Positions 24,431 to 33,164 are shown, counted from the first letter of the stretch. The stretch: 64,000 nucleotides of DNA from Gp13-AA77 sp035949375 (GCA_035949375.1 DASZIG010000038.1:1-64000); one strand, 5' to 3'. Program-made: numbers and translations. The notes: generated by a model not told the origin, from the letters alone.

Positions 24431-25819
24431 ATGACGGAACGGATCGTCGCCGCAGTAGGCCTGGTCATAGGGGCCGCGCTCGCATGGATCGCCGCCATGG
24501 GCCGGCTGCGCCGCGCCGAGGGGCGCGCGGTTGCGGCCGAGGTGGACGCCGATGCGGTGCGCCGCCGCGAGAGTGCCGACCGCGAGGAAATCGCCGGACT
24601 CCGCCAGCGGCTTGAGCACGAACAACAGGCCCGCGTGGCCGCGGAAACGTCACGCGAGGCGGAGCGCACCAATCTCGAGGAACAACGGCGGCTGTTGAGT
24701 GAGGCCCAGGCCCGCCTCGCGGACACGTTCAAGGCTGTTTCCGGCGACGTGCTGGCCTCACAAAGTGAGTCGTTCCTGAGACTGGCGCAGCAGCGCTTTA
24801 ACATCCTGCGCGCCGAAGCCGAAGGCGACCTGGCGGCGCGCGAAAAAGCCATCGAAGCCATGGTCGGCCCGCTCAGTGAATCGCTCAAGAGCTATGACGA
24901 CATGGTGCGGAAGCTCGAGACCGCGCGTTCAGAAGCCTACGGGGCGCTTGCGGGCGAGATCAAGGGACTGCTTTCCGCCAACCAGACCTTGCAGCGCGAA
25001 ACCGGGAACCTGACCGCCGCCCTCAAAGGAGGATCGCAGGTGCGGGGGCGCTGGGGCGAGATGACCTTGCGCCGCGTCGTGGAACTGGCCGGCATGGCGG
25101 AGCATTGCGATTTCAACATGCAGGAGACCCTGTTCGACGAAGGGGGACGGCTGCGCCCTGACTTGATCGTAAAGCTGCCGGGAGACCGGCGCATTGCCGT
25201 GGATGCCAAGGCTCCCGTTCAACCTTTTCTCGACTCCCTCAGCGTCTCGAGTGAAGGGGACCGGCGCCAGGCGCTCGCGAATTACGGCCGGCTGGTGCGC
25301 GCCCACCTCAATCAGCTGGCGGGGAAGGCTTACTGGGAGCAACTGCAGCCATCGCCCGAGATGGTGGTACTGTTCCTCCCCGGCGACTCGTTCTTCAGCG
25401 CCGCGCTCGAGCAGGACCCCGCCCTCATCGAAGACAGTGCGCAGAAGCGGGTGCTGATTGCCACGCCCACCACGCTGATCGCGCTGCTGCACGCGGTGGC
25501 CTACGGCTGGCGGCAGGAGCAGGTGGAGCGAGGCGCGCAACGCGTGAGCGATCTGGGACGGCAGCTCTACGATCGCCTGCGCGCTTTTGCCGGGCATTTC
25601 GCCGAAGCGGGTTCCGGCTTGAAGAAAGCTGTGGAGTCCTATAACCGCGCGGTAGGTTCGCTTGAAAGCCGCGTCTTGACTGCGGCGCGACGGTTCAAGG
25701 AATTCGGCGCCGCGAGTGGGGATGACATTCTGGAGGTCGAGCCGATCGATGAGACGCCGCGACGTTTGAGTCCGCCCGAAACCGCGGAAGAGCCGACGTT
25801 GAACCTGGAGAAGCCCTGA
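24431..25819 (+). CDS. rmuC: DNA recombination protein RmuC
   Basis: 462 residues from the ATG at 24431 (AAGGA about 8 bases upstream); GTG 24410 and ATG 24416 are also in frame. An N-terminal membrane helix (IVAAVGLVIGAALAWIAAM) is followed by a long coiled coil (residues about 30-150) and the RmuC nuclease-like domain: SQVRGRWGEMTLRRVVELAGM, LRPDLIVKLPGDRRIAVDAKAP and FLPGDSFFSAALEQDPAL. RmuC limits recombination between inverted repeats, and in some bacteria nicks or degrades foreign DNA at the membrane. It sits in an operon with the helicase-nuclease. Confidence 0.93.
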   Translation: MTERIVAAVGLVIGAALAWIAAMGRLRRAEGRAVAAEVDADAVRRRESADREEIAGLRQRLEHEQQARVAAETSREAERTNLEEQRRLLSEAQARLADTFKAVSGDVLASQSESFLRLAQQRFNILRAEAEGDLAAREKAIEAMVGPLSESLKSYDDMVRKLETARSEAYGALAGEIKGLLSANQTLQRETGNLTAALKGGSQVRGRWGEMTLRRVVELAGMAEHCDFNMQETLFDEGGRLRPDLIVKLPGDRRIAVDAKAPVQPFLDSLSVSSEGDRRQALANYGRLVRAHLNQLAGKAYWEQLQPSPEMVVLFLPGDSFFSAALEQDPALIEDSAQKRVLIATPTTLIALLHAVAYGWRQEQVERGAQRVSDLGRQLYDRLRAFAGHFAEAGSGLKKAVESYNRAVGSLESRVLTAARRFKEFGAASGDDILEVEPIDETPRRLSPPETAEEPTLNLEKP

Positions 25820-25871
25820 TGATGCCGGGTGAGTCGTCACGAAGCAGGCGGGCCGCACTTCGAGGTGTCCT

Positions 25872-25906
25872 AAAAAACTTCGGGGATGCATCGCTGCATC
25901 CCCGAA
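25872..25906 (-). terminator. Strong intrinsic terminator of the 11-residue lysine-rich gene
   Basis: A perfect 12-bp stem, TTCGGGGATGCA / TGCATCCCCGAA with a 4-base loop (25879-25906), is followed on the minus strand by a run of six T (25872-25877). There is no T-run on the plus side, so it serves minus-strand transcription from the tiny gene at 25934-25969, not rmuC. Confidence 0.85.
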
Positions 25907-25933
25907 TGTTCCGTCTAAATGTTCGAACGAAGC

Positions 25934-25969
25934 TTATCTCTTCTTCTTGGCTTTCTTCTTTGCTGGCAT
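25934..25969 (-). CDS. Tiny lysine-rich peptide, 11 residues (MPAKKKAKKKR)
   Basis: The ATG at 25969 follows a strong ribosome site (GAGGAGAA, about 6 bases spacing) and ends at TAA, giving MPAKKKAKKKR. It has a near-consensus promoter upstream (26040-26068) and a strong terminator 28 bp downstream, so the unit is a roughly 160-nt transcript. The peptide resembles the start of histone H1-like or other basic nucleic-acid-binding proteins, but here it stops after 11 codons. It could be a functional basic peptide, a decayed gene for such a protein, or an sRNA with a leader ORF. No other gene shares the unit. Confidence 0.55.
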   Translation of the reverse strand: MPAKKKAKKKR

Positions 25970-26039
25970 TCTATTCTCCTCTCATTCGTATTCAAATGTC
26001 CGCCAGCAAACGGCCGGCGGAGCGCGTTGTCAGTTTCAA

Positions 26040-26068
26040 TGTATAGTGACTGACTCAGTTCTTGTCAA
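26040..26068 (-). promoter_or_regulatory. Sigma-70 promoter of the 11-residue gene
   Basis: On the minus strand a perfect -35 TTGACA (26063-26068) is followed by a 17-base spacer and the -10 TATACA (26040-26045). It would start transcription near 26033, about 65 bases upstream of the tiny gene's ATG. Confidence 0.7.
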
Positions 26069-26304
26069 GAAAAAAGTGATGCCATCAAGTGAAGCAACGT
26101 CGACGATCTCATCGTCATTCTCGCAATGTGACTCTCTCCGAGACGATCACGCCGAACGATTCGCTTCGAAATCGACGAAGACGCGCAGCGGCGTGTACGT
26201 GCCCGTTGCCGATAACATCGGCAAAGCGATGGCATCATCACCAAGGCGTAGCGCGGCTATCGGGAACTGCATCATAATCAGGGATTGATTCAGCCGGAGA
26301 TTCC

Positions 26305-27318
26305 ATGACCATTCATTTCCGCCGATTCGCGTTGCGATCGTCTCGACTGGCGCTCGGGTTCTGCCTTGCGCTCCTTCCTGTGGCGCTCCTGCCGTTTCCA
26401 TCACAGGACGCGTCCCCGGCGCAGCAAGCGCCCGCCACGCAAGGTCCGATACTGAAAGTGCAAGTGAACGTGGTGAACGTTTACGCTGTGGTGCGCGATC
26501 ACAAGCGGCTGGTCCCGGACCTCACCAAGGATGCCTTCGAAGTCACCGAAGATAACGTGCCGCAGGACATCAAGTATTTTTCCAAGCAGACGGACACGCC
26601 GGTCACGCTGGTGCTCGCCGTCGACACGAGTCCCAGCCAGGGGCGCGTCCTGATGGTGGAGCAGGAAGCGGCCAAGCAATTCGCGAGCCAGGTGATGCGC
26701 CCTAAGGACGAGTTCGCCGTGCTCCACTTCGATGTCGACGTGGAGTTGCTTCAGGATTTCACGGGCTCTCTGCCTTACCTCAACAAGGCCATCGACTCCA
26801 CTCAGATCAACGGCGGCGGCGGCCCGGTGGCCGGTACCTTTCCCACCTCCGGCGGCGCCACCCATCTCTACGACGCCGTTTATCTCGCATCGCACGACAT
26901 GTTGGGGAGCGAGGCCGGACGCAAGGTGATCATCCTGCTCACCGATGGCGAGGACGAGGGAAGCCGGCTGAGCCTCGATCAGGGCCTGCAGGCCGCCCAG
27001 CGAGCCGACGTGATCATTTACTCCATCCTGATCTCGGACCGCGCGTTTTATATGCGGAGTAGGATGAGCTACGGCGGTGAGGGCGTTCTGAATAAGCTCT
27101 CCACCGAAACGGGCGGCCACGTGTTCCGGGCCGACAATCAGCGCAACACCTCAGACGCGTTCAACGAGATCGCCGCCGAGCTTCGCACTCAGTACCTGCT
27201 CGGCTACACACCTTCCAACAACAAGACCGACGGCACCTTCCGTCACCTCAAGGTCCGGCTCAAGGACGGGCACGGCGACGTCCAGGCGCGACGCGGTTAC
27301 TACGCCCCTTCAAGCTAG
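26305..27318 (+). CDS. Exported VWFA-related Acidobacterial-domain protein
   Basis: 337 residues. A signal peptide (LALGFCLALLPVALLP) is followed by the segment KVQVNVVNVYAVVRDHKRLVPDL typical of the VWFA-related Acidobacterial domain, then a von Willebrand A domain. The MIDAS begins with AVDTSPS (DxSxS), and LLTDGEDEGS supplies the later Asp. The C-terminus EIAAELRTQYLLGYTPSN ... ARRGYYAPS is the usual family ending. It is probably a periplasmic or surface adhesion or assembly factor. A second family member faces it convergently (27403-28395). Confidence 0.9.
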   Translation: MTIHFRRFALRSSRLALGFCLALLPVALLPFPSQDASPAQQAPATQGPILKVQVNVVNVYAVVRDHKRLVPDLTKDAFEVTEDNVPQDIKYFSKQTDTPVTLVLAVDTSPSQGRVLMVEQEAAKQFASQVMRPKDEFAVLHFDVDVELLQDFTGSLPYLNKAIDSTQINGGGGPVAGTFPTSGGATHLYDAVYLASHDMLGSEAGRKVIILLTDGEDEGSRLSLDQGLQAAQRADVIIYSILISDRAFYMRSRMSYGGEGVLNKLSTETGGHVFRADNQRNTSDAFNEIAAELRTQYLLGYTPSNNKTDGTFRHLKVRLKDGHGDVQARRGYYAPSS

Positions 27319-27388
27319 CCGGGCGCCAATCAAACGGCGCCAATCAAATAGAGTTGTACACAGAGTCGAGAGACCCGACCCTAGGGCT

Positions 27389-27408
27389 AAGGCGCTACGC
27401 CTTTATTT
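27389..27408. terminator. Small hairpin between convergent VWFA genes
   Basis: AAGGCG, a CTA loop and CGCCTT, followed on the plus strand by TATTT. It overlaps the stop codon of the minus-strand gene. Just upstream, GGCGCCAATCAAA occurs twice in tandem (27329-27355), which looks like a local duplication. Confidence 0.4.
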
Positions 27409-28395
27409 GGAGGGCGCGAAGTAACCGGCCTTGGCGCGGACGCGCAAACCCTTCTCGGTGGTTTCCACATCGATCGTGCGAAAGGCGCCGTCGCGTTTGC
27501 TGTTGGTGGGAGTGTAAGCCAGGCTGTATTGGCTGCGGAGTTCTTTGGCAATTTCCCGGAAGTCTGAAGCCAGGTCGCTCGCCTCAAAGGGAAAAAACAC
27601 CTTGCCGCCGGTCTCGTTGGCAAGATACTTGAGGATCTTGTCGCCCTGGCCGAAGCTGTTCGGGGTGTTGCTGCCCGCAGTGTTGGTGCCGTTGTTGTTG
27701 GTGCCGATGGCGTAAATGATGGCGTCGGAGTGCTCGGCCATCTGCAGAGCCTCGTCGCGCGACCGGCCGCTGCTGGTGTCGCGCCCGTCGCTCACCACAA
27801 TCAGAACACGGCGTAAATAGGGACCGGACGGCGCATCGGAAGCGCCTCCAGCCGGGTTGGCCATCTTCTGCTGGGAGGCATAATAGAGGGCGTCATAGAA
27901 AGACGTGGTGCCGCCCGCCGCCAGACCTCGAATGGCCGTGGAGAGCTTCTCCACGTCGTCGGTGTAATCCTGCACAAGTTGGGGCTCGACGTCGAATCCC
28001 ACCACAAAGGCCAGATCTTTGCCGGGCCGGATGGCTTCACTCAAGAAATCGACTGCCGCTTCCTCCTCAAAATGGAGGCGGTCGGAGACACTGTTGCTGG
28101 TGTCAATCAGGACGCCGATACGCAGAGGCAGGTCGGTTTCCCGGCTGAAGAAACTGATGCTTTGCGGCTTGCCATCCTCGATAACGCGAAAGTCATCCTT
28201 GTTGAGGTCGAGGCGGGTGCGCCCTTTCTTGTCGGTCACGGTGAACAGGACGTTGACGAGGTTCACCTGGACCCTGATGGGATTCTGCGTGGCTTGGGGC
28301 GCGGAGGCGTCCGGCTTAGGGGCCGGGTTGCTCTGGCCTGCGGCTGCCGCTGCGCACACCAAGACCAGCACCCCGCTCATCCAGGCTTTTCTCAT
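27403..28395 (-). CDS. Exported VWFA-related Acidobacterial-domain protein
   Basis: 330 residues from the ATG at 28395 (GAGGAGG upstream). The open frame extends to 28998, but that part runs opposite the CDP-alcohol phosphatidyltransferase reading and lacks a signal peptide. A signal peptide (MSGVLVLVCAAAAAGQ) precedes IRVQVNLVNVLFTVTDKKGR. The VWA MIDAS is LIDTSNS (DxSxS), with VVSDGRDTSSG later. A 15-residue Asn/Thr/Gly loop (NNNGTNTAGSNTPNS) is inserted near residue 245. It shares the same ending (KAGYFAPSK) and architecture as the neighbouring plus-strand paralogue. Confidence 0.9.
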   Translation of the reverse strand: MRKAWMSGVLVLVCAAAAAGQSNPAPKPDASAPQATQNPIRVQVNLVNVLFTVTDKKGRTRLDLNKDDFRVIEDGKPQSISFFSRETDLPLRIGVLIDTSNSVSDRLHFEEEAAVDFLSEAIRPGKDLAFVVGFDVEPQLVQDYTDDVEKLSTAIRGLAAGGTTSFYDALYYASQQKMANPAGGASDAPSGPYLRRVLIVVSDGRDTSSGRSRDEALQMAEHSDAIIYAIGTNNNGTNTAGSNTPNSFGQGDKILKYLANETGGKVFFPFEASDLASDFREIAKELRSQYSLAYTPTNSKRDGAFRTIDVETTEKGLRVRAKAGYFAPSK

Positions 28396-28469
28396 GAGGG
28401 TTGCCTCCTCACAGATTATGGAACCGGCTTGCAGCAGCGTCAAGGAAGGCCCCGCGTTTCGATGCAGGC

Positions 28470-29237
28470 TCAGGGCAGCCTCTCTTCCCGGTAAAGCGTG
28501 ATCGTGTGCTCGGCCGCGGCCACGATCAGCATGATTCCCATGCCGGCGATCGCCGCGCACCCGCCGAAATCCAGCAGTCGATAACGCGTGCCGAAGACAC
28601 GCGCAGACGGACGGAACCACAGCACCAGGTTCGCGATTCCCAGCAGGATGCGAATCTCGGTCGGACCCAGCCTCCAGAACGACAGCCTGAAAACTCCCAG
28701 CGTGTAAGTCGCAAGGTAGACTTCGATGGCCAGCATCAGGAAGACGACCAACATTCCGGCCGCGACCCGCCAATCGAGGTAACCGGAAGCCGCGAGGCCG
28801 CCCACCAGGACGAGTGCGCCGAAGGTATCCAGCATGTGGTCGAGATAGAAACCGTAGCGCGGCCGCTCGCGATTCCTGACCCGCGCCAGCGTGCCATCGA
28901 GGCTGTCGCCGAGCCAGTTGAGCGCCAGGCAGGCCGTCGCACCGAGCAGTCCCATCGAGTTCCAGCGCGCCAGGAAGTAGGAAAGTCCCGCAAGGCAAGT
29001 AGCGCCGAATCCGAGCAGCGTCAGGTGATCGGAATTGATTCTTGCCGGCGTGTGCTCGGCCAGCCAGCGCAGCAGGCGACGCTCGATACTCGACGACACG
29101 CTGTTCTGGTCACGCCTCGCGTCTTTGAACGTCGCGCCCAACATCACGCTGGCCGAACGCTCCGCCGAGCGGGTGCTGTCTCGAGGCATGCGTTCAATCC
29201 GAAGGCCGCGGTTCAGCAATTCTGTTTGTGGCGGCAT
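28470..29237 (-). CDS. CDP-alcohol phosphatidyltransferase family membrane enzyme
   Basis: 255 residues. The family motif is complete: GDSLDGTLARVRN followed by YGFYLDHMLD, i.e. D-x2-DG-x2-AR-x8-G-x3-D-x3-D. About six membrane helices follow. The N-terminal 45 residues are charged and variable. Such enzymes displace CMP from a CDP-alcohol to make phosphatidylglycerol phosphate, phosphatidylinositol phosphate, cardiolipin or similar lipids; the acceptor is not predictable here. The start has a GGGAGG site 5 bases upstream. It lies 74 bp upstream of the VWFA gene on the same strand. Confidence 0.87.
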   Translation of the reverse strand: MPPQTELLNRGLRIERMPRDSTRSAERSASVMLGATFKDARRDQNSVSSSIERRLLRWLAEHTPARINSDHLTLLGFGATCLAGLSYFLARWNSMGLLGATACLALNWLGDSLDGTLARVRNRERPRYGFYLDHMLDTFGALVLVGGLAASGYLDWRVAAGMLVVFLMLAIEVYLATYTLGVFRLSFWRLGPTEIRILLGIANLVLWFRPSARVFGTRYRLLDFGGCAAIAGMGIMLIVAAAEHTITLYREERLP

Positions 29238-29485
29238 ATTGACCTCCCGAGCCTGGCGGCGTACGAAACCCGCCGTTCATCGGCTCTGTTTGCCTGCCGC
29301 GAACATAGGCCGGCCCTGGCCCGGCATCAATAGAGAGGCGGATGAGGTCTTCTGAAGACTTGATAAACCCCGTAACGCTGGAACGGAAAGGGATTATCAG
29401 CCGGAGATTAGGATCCGCAAGGAAGGACGCCTACTAGGAAAAGGTGGCTGGAGCAAAACACCACGGTGAGTCTATTACTTCTACA

Positions 29486-29875
29486 CTAATTCTCAGGCTT
29501 GCCAAGCGCCTGTTGACGAGCAAAGTCGAGGAGAAAGGCGGGATCGGCTTCGACCCTTCGTCCGGTCAGTTCAGCCAGCTTCATCAGAAAACGCGCGTCG
29601 CCGCCGGAGAGCTGCCTTTCCGGCTGTGGTTGCGCAGCGTCCGGACGAAAGCGGGGGCCCGTGGCGTTATCGTCGGGTTCCTCCGCATAAAACAGCCAAT
29701 AGAGCGGGACCTCTAAGGCAGCCGCAAAACGTTCCAACGCTTCGAGCGAGGGAATCGACTGTCCGAGCTCGACGCGACAGACGTACGAGCGCAACAGTCC
29801 GGTGGCCTGCTCGATATCAGCCCGGCTTAGGCCTCGTTCCTCTCTAAGGTGCCGAATTCGCTCGCCGATCAACAT
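29486..29875 (-). CDS. XRE-family HTH transcriptional regulator
   Basis: 129 residues from the ATG at 29875; a longer frame begins at 30001 but its first 42 residues are not conserved in character. The helix-turn-helix is at residues 1-65 (IGERIRHLREERGLSRADIEQATGLLRSYVCRVELGQSIPSLEALERFAAAL). The C-terminal half (RFRPDAAQPQPERQLSGGD and the helical tail) may mediate dimerisation. Its target is unknown. It lies about 230 bp downstream of the end of the hydrogenase operon, on the same strand. Confidence 0.8.
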   Translation of the reverse strand: MLIGERIRHLREERGLSRADIEQATGLLRSYVCRVELGQSIPSLEALERFAAALEVPLYWLFYAEEPDDNATGPRFRPDAAQPQPERQLSGGDARFLMKLAELTGRRVEADPAFLLDFARQQALGKPEN

Positions 29876-30108
29876 AACCTTGGTGCTCCCAGCTTGTTCC
29901 AAGAGCCTTTGCGCTCTCGGACCGCGCCCTGTCAAAAGCACATCGCCCGCCAAATCGCCGCACGGCTGTGTGCCCTGTAAGTATCTCAAGAGAAGCCACA
30001 TAAATTAGCAAGGCCGACCGTTGGAAGTGGGGTAGTCACCCGGAAGTGACGAACGCCGGGAGAGGAAGTCGCCCTTACTGCACGGCAAAGGGCGATCAAG
30101 CCCAGCCG

Positions 30109-30582
30109 TCAAGGCGGCTCGGCGCCGGCAGCAGGCCGGATTTCGCCATCCACGACTCTAACCGCAACCGAAATTGCGCGCTCGACATTCGGCGTGAGGC
30201 CGATTCCGGGGGCAAAATCGGTACCGTCAATGGCGTAAACGATCAGACGGCGTGGAAGTTGGTTCAAAGAGCGCGACACCTCCACGGCTTCGTAAAGTCC
30301 GAAGGCGTGTGTGGAACCACGGAACGAGTGGGCGGGGAGGGGCTCACGGCCGGCGTCAAAGCGCCGGATGATTCCGGGTGCACCGCCCGAGCGGGCGGCG
30401 TCAATCACGATGACCAGTTCCGAGCCTTGCCACGCTTCGATAAGTGCTGCGCCCTCGCCGCTCTGTTCCAGAACCTCGACCCGTTGCCATCCCTGAGCTT
30501 TGAGCGCGCGGGCCACGAGCAGGCCGGCGGCGTCATCGCGGGCGTATTCGTTGCCGATGCCGATCACCAGGACTTCCGCCAT
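30109..30582 (-). CDS. NiFe-hydrogenase maturation protease (HyaD/HycI family), second copy
   Basis: 157 residues from the ATG at 30582. The conserved start VLVIGIGNEYARDDAAGLLVARAL contains the Glu and Asp that bind the nickel of the immature large subunit; VIVIDAA and STHAFGL follow the family plan. It cleaves the C-terminal extension of a large subunit after nickel insertion. Its place 47 bp after hydA suggests it processes that 3b-type subunit, while hoxW at 32652 processes HoxH. It is the last gene of the hydrogenase operon. Confidence 0.88.
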   Translation of the reverse strand: MAEVLVIGIGNEYARDDAAGLLVARALKAQGWQRVEVLEQSGEGAALIEAWQGSELVIVIDAARSGGAPGIIRRFDAGREPLPAHSFRGSTHAFGLYEAVEVSRSLNQLPRRLIVYAIDGTDFAPGIGLTPNVERAISVAVRVVDGEIRPAAGAEPP

Positions 30583-30629
30583 GAGACAGGGCCTCAGTAA
30601 GGCACGATTCGCGCAGGGCGACGGCACGA

Positions 30630-31919
30630 TCAATCGCGATCGATTGTTAATTTCAAGAAATGTGTCGAGCAGGAGATGCAGGGGTCGTAGTTGCGGATGG
30701 CCTGCTCGCATTGCCACTGCAGCTCGGCCTCGGGAAGATCGATGCGCGGCGGCACAAACTCGCGCAGATCCTGCTCGATCGACTTCTGATTCTGCGACGT
30801 CGGAGGAACGATCTTGGCGTCCAGGATCGTTCCGGCCGCGTCGATGCGGTATCGATGATAGAGCGACCCCCGGGGCGCCTCGGTACAGGCGCATCCCATG
30901 GCTGCATGCGGCTCCACCTTCACCGCCGGGGTCTCCGGAGGCTCGTATTGTGCGATGATCCGCAGAGCCTCCTCGCAGGCGTAGAGGGTCTCGATCGAGC
31001 GCACCACGATACTTTGAAATGGATTCCTGCACACCGGGCTGAGGCCGGCCTCGCGCGCTACTTGTTGCACGGAGTCGGGAAGCCGGTCAAAGTTCAGGCT
31101 GTAGCGGGCGATGGGGCCGACGCAGTAAGGTCCGGAACCCGTCAGCACCGAGTGCAGGGCCGTGGAGTGCTGCACATGTTCTTCCACAAAGTGCTTCTCG
31201 TAATCCTGGACGCTGAGGTCGAGTCCGCGGTTCGAGACCAGCCGGCCTTCATTGAAGGGGTATTCTTCCGGATGCCGGAGAGACACGAACAGGTAATCCG
31301 GCTGGAATTCCGGGAACGTAAACGTTGAGACCCAGCGCACCGTCTCGAGCGCCGCGTCACGCGCCCACTTCAGCCGCTCCTCGAGCTCCGCCAAGTCGCG
31401 CCGGGCGGGCAGTTTGTAGAATCCGCCCACGCGCACGTTGATGGGATGGATTTCGCGGCCGCCGAGCAGGGTCACGATGGCGTTGCCGGTCTTCTTGAGC
31501 TTGAGGCCGCGCTGCACCTCGTTCGGATGATCCTTGGCCAGGCCGATAGAGTCCTCGTAACCGAGGAAATCCGGGGCGTGCAGCAGGTAGATGTGCAGGG
31601 CGTGACTCTCGATCCACTCGCCGCAATAAAGAAGACGCCGCAAGGAGCGGAGTTGGCCTTCCACTTTAACGCCCAGAGCGTTCTCCATGGCGTGGACGGC
31701 GCTCATCTGATAGGCCACGGGGCAGATGCCGCAGATGCGGGCGGTGATGTCCGGCGCCTCGCGGAAGTCGCGACCCCGCAGAAGGGCTTCAAAGAACCGG
31801 GGAGGCTCGAAGATCTTGAGCTGGACATCTGTGACGGTCTTGTCCCGAAGCTTGACGTACAGGCCGCCCTCGCCCTCGACGCGAGCCAGAAAATCGACTT
31901 TAACGGTCTTGTTCTTCAT
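30630..31919 (-). CDS. hydA: NiFe-hydrogenase large (alpha) subunit, group 3b sulfhydrogenase type
   Basis: 429 residues from the ATG at 31919, overlapping hydD by 20 bases. L1 motif ARICGICPVAYQM and L2 motif DPCISCSTHFLKL carry the four Cys ligands of the Ni-Fe site. The VAYQ after CGICP is typical of group 3b rather than 3d. The C-terminal His of the L2 motif precedes the last seven residues, which a protease would remove. The enzyme oxidises or evolves H2 with NADP(H), and archaeal relatives reduce sulfur. With HydB, HydG and HydD encoded in the same operon, the tetramer is complete. Confidence 0.88.
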   Translation of the reverse strand: MKNKTVKVDFLARVEGEGGLYVKLRDKTVTDVQLKIFEPPRFFEALLRGRDFREAPDITARICGICPVAYQMSAVHAMENALGVKVEGQLRSLRRLLYCGEWIESHALHIYLLHAPDFLGYEDSIGLAKDHPNEVQRGLKLKKTGNAIVTLLGGREIHPINVRVGGFYKLPARRDLAELEERLKWARDAALETVRWVSTFTFPEFQPDYLFVSLRHPEEYPFNEGRLVSNRGLDLSVQDYEKHFVEEHVQHSTALHSVLTGSGPYCVGPIARYSLNFDRLPDSVQQVAREAGLSPVCRNPFQSIVVRSIETLYACEEALRIIAQYEPPETPAVKVEPHAAMGCACTEAPRGSLYHRYRIDAAGTILDAKIVPPTSQNQKSIEQDLREFVPPRIDLPEAELQWQCEQAIRNYDPCISCSTHFLKLTIDRD

Positions 31920-32688
31920 GAGCTTCGCTCTCGCGGCGGAATGCTTCGGCGTAGCTGTTGTAACTGCGAAACGCGCGCAGCAGGTCGGGCTCCTTCGCAC
32001 CCAACTGGACCCAGCCCTTTGCGAGGGCAGCCGTATTAGGCGATTCCATGGGGCCATAGCAGCCATAGCAGCCGCGAGCGTATGAGGGACAGAGCGCTCC
32101 GCAGCCGGCGTGCGTGACCGGACCCAGGCACGGCGTGCCGTGCGCCACCATCACGCAGACCGTGCCGTTGCGCTTGCATTCGGTGCAAACGCTGTGCGGC
32201 GGAATGTTCGGCCGGCGGCCGTTCAGAAAGGCGCTCAGCACTTCCACGAGCTGACGCTTGTTGATGGGGCAGCCGTGCAACTCATAGTCCACGCGCACGT
32301 GGTCAACGATGGGCGTGGACTTGTTCAGAGTCTGGATGTACTGGGGCGTGGCATAAACCAGGGAGGTGAAGTCGCGCACGTCCTTGAAATTGCGCAAGGC
32401 CTGAATGCCGCCCGCTGTGGCGCAGGCCCCGATCGTGATCAGGAACCGGGAGGCGCGGCGCACCTGGTGAATGCGCTCGGCGTCGTGCGGAGTGGTGATG
32501 GACCCCTCCACCAGGCAGATGTCATAGGGGCCCTTGACCACGGCGCGCGAGGCCTCGGGGAAATTCGCGATCTCCACGGCTCCGGCCACTGCCAGGAGCT
32601 CATCTTCACAGTCGAGCAGACTCAACTGGCAGCCGTCGCAGGAGGCGAATTTCAAAACGGCGAGCTTGGGTTTAGCGCGGTCAGCCAT
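31900..32688 (-). CDS. hydD: NiFe-hydrogenase small (delta) subunit, group 3b type
   Basis: 262 residues. The proximal cluster is ligated by CDGCQ, GACAT and GCPINK. The C-terminal part has further Cys (CTECKRNGTVC, PCLGPVTHAGCGALC, GCYGCYGP) that would hold two more [4Fe-4S] clusters, as in group 3b delta subunits. HoxY in the same operon has only the proximal cluster, so the two small subunits are not interchangeable. It overlaps the upstream protease gene by 37 bases and hydA by 20. Confidence 0.88.
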   Translation of the reverse strand: MADRAKPKLAVLKFASCDGCQLSLLDCEDELLAVAGAVEIANFPEASRAVVKGPYDICLVEGSITTPHDAERIHQVRRASRFLITIGACATAGGIQALRNFKDVRDFTSLVYATPQYIQTLNKSTPIVDHVRVDYELHGCPINKRQLVEVLSAFLNGRRPNIPPHSVCTECKRNGTVCVMVAHGTPCLGPVTHAGCGALCPSYARGCYGCYGPMESPNTAALAKGWVQLGAKEPDLLRAFRSYNSYAEAFRRESEAHEEQDR

Positions 32689-33164
32689 GTCCCCTCCATG
32701 TCAGTTGGTAGCGGTTGGGGGTCAGCAGCCAGCAGGCCCTGAACCAGCCGCAACACTTCAGGCACGGCCCTCAGCACGGGTCCTGACAGATCCTCCGAGA
32801 AACCGTAAGCGGCACCCTTTACGGACAAGATGGCCACCTCGGGCGACGCGCCGTAGAGGGCACTCGCGTATTCGGCCACCGCCGCCGGATCGAGATGGTG
32901 GGAAAACGCGGAAGGCCCCGGCTTGTCTCCGCGGATGCGCTCCAGACGGATCTCGCCGGCGGGCTCGCCCTCGGCCGCGTCAATGAAGATCACGCGATCG
33001 GAGCGCGCCATGGGACCCGCAAGCTCGGGAGTTAACTGGTGGCAGGCCAGGAGGTCGGCCCGTGCGCCCGCGGCCGTACCGCGCAAGCGCTCGATCACGT
33101 GCCAGCCCAGGCCATCGTCGCCCCGCAAGGGGTTTCCGATCCCGATAATCAGCGACCGTCTCAT
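32652..33164 (-). CDS. hoxW: Hydrogenase maturation protease (HoxW/HyaD type)
   Basis: 170 residues from the ATG at 33164, overlapping hoxH by 4 bases. LIIGIGNPLRGDDGLGWHVIERL carries the Ni-sensing Asp, FIDAAEGEPAG the second conserved Asp, and SHHLDPAAV the His. It should trim the HoxH C-terminus after metal insertion. The C-terminal 40 residues are unusually Pro-rich and not expected from the family. Its 37-base overlap with hydD links the hox and hyd parts of the operon. Confidence 0.88.
   Translation of the reverse strand: MRRSLIIGIGNPLRGDDGLGWHVIERLRGTAAGARADLLACHQLTPELAGPMARSDRVIFIDAAEGEPAGEIRLERIRGDKPGPSAFSHHLDPAAVAEYASALYGASPEVAILSVKGAAYGFSEDLSGPVLRAVPEVLRLVQGLLAADPQPLPTDMEGTWLTALNPSSPF

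Noticed and set aside
28396..28998. Upstream extension of the VWFA frame
   Set aside because: It overlaps the CDP-alcohol phosphatidyltransferase gene and lacks a signal peptide; the ATG at 28395 has a ribosome site and signal sequence.
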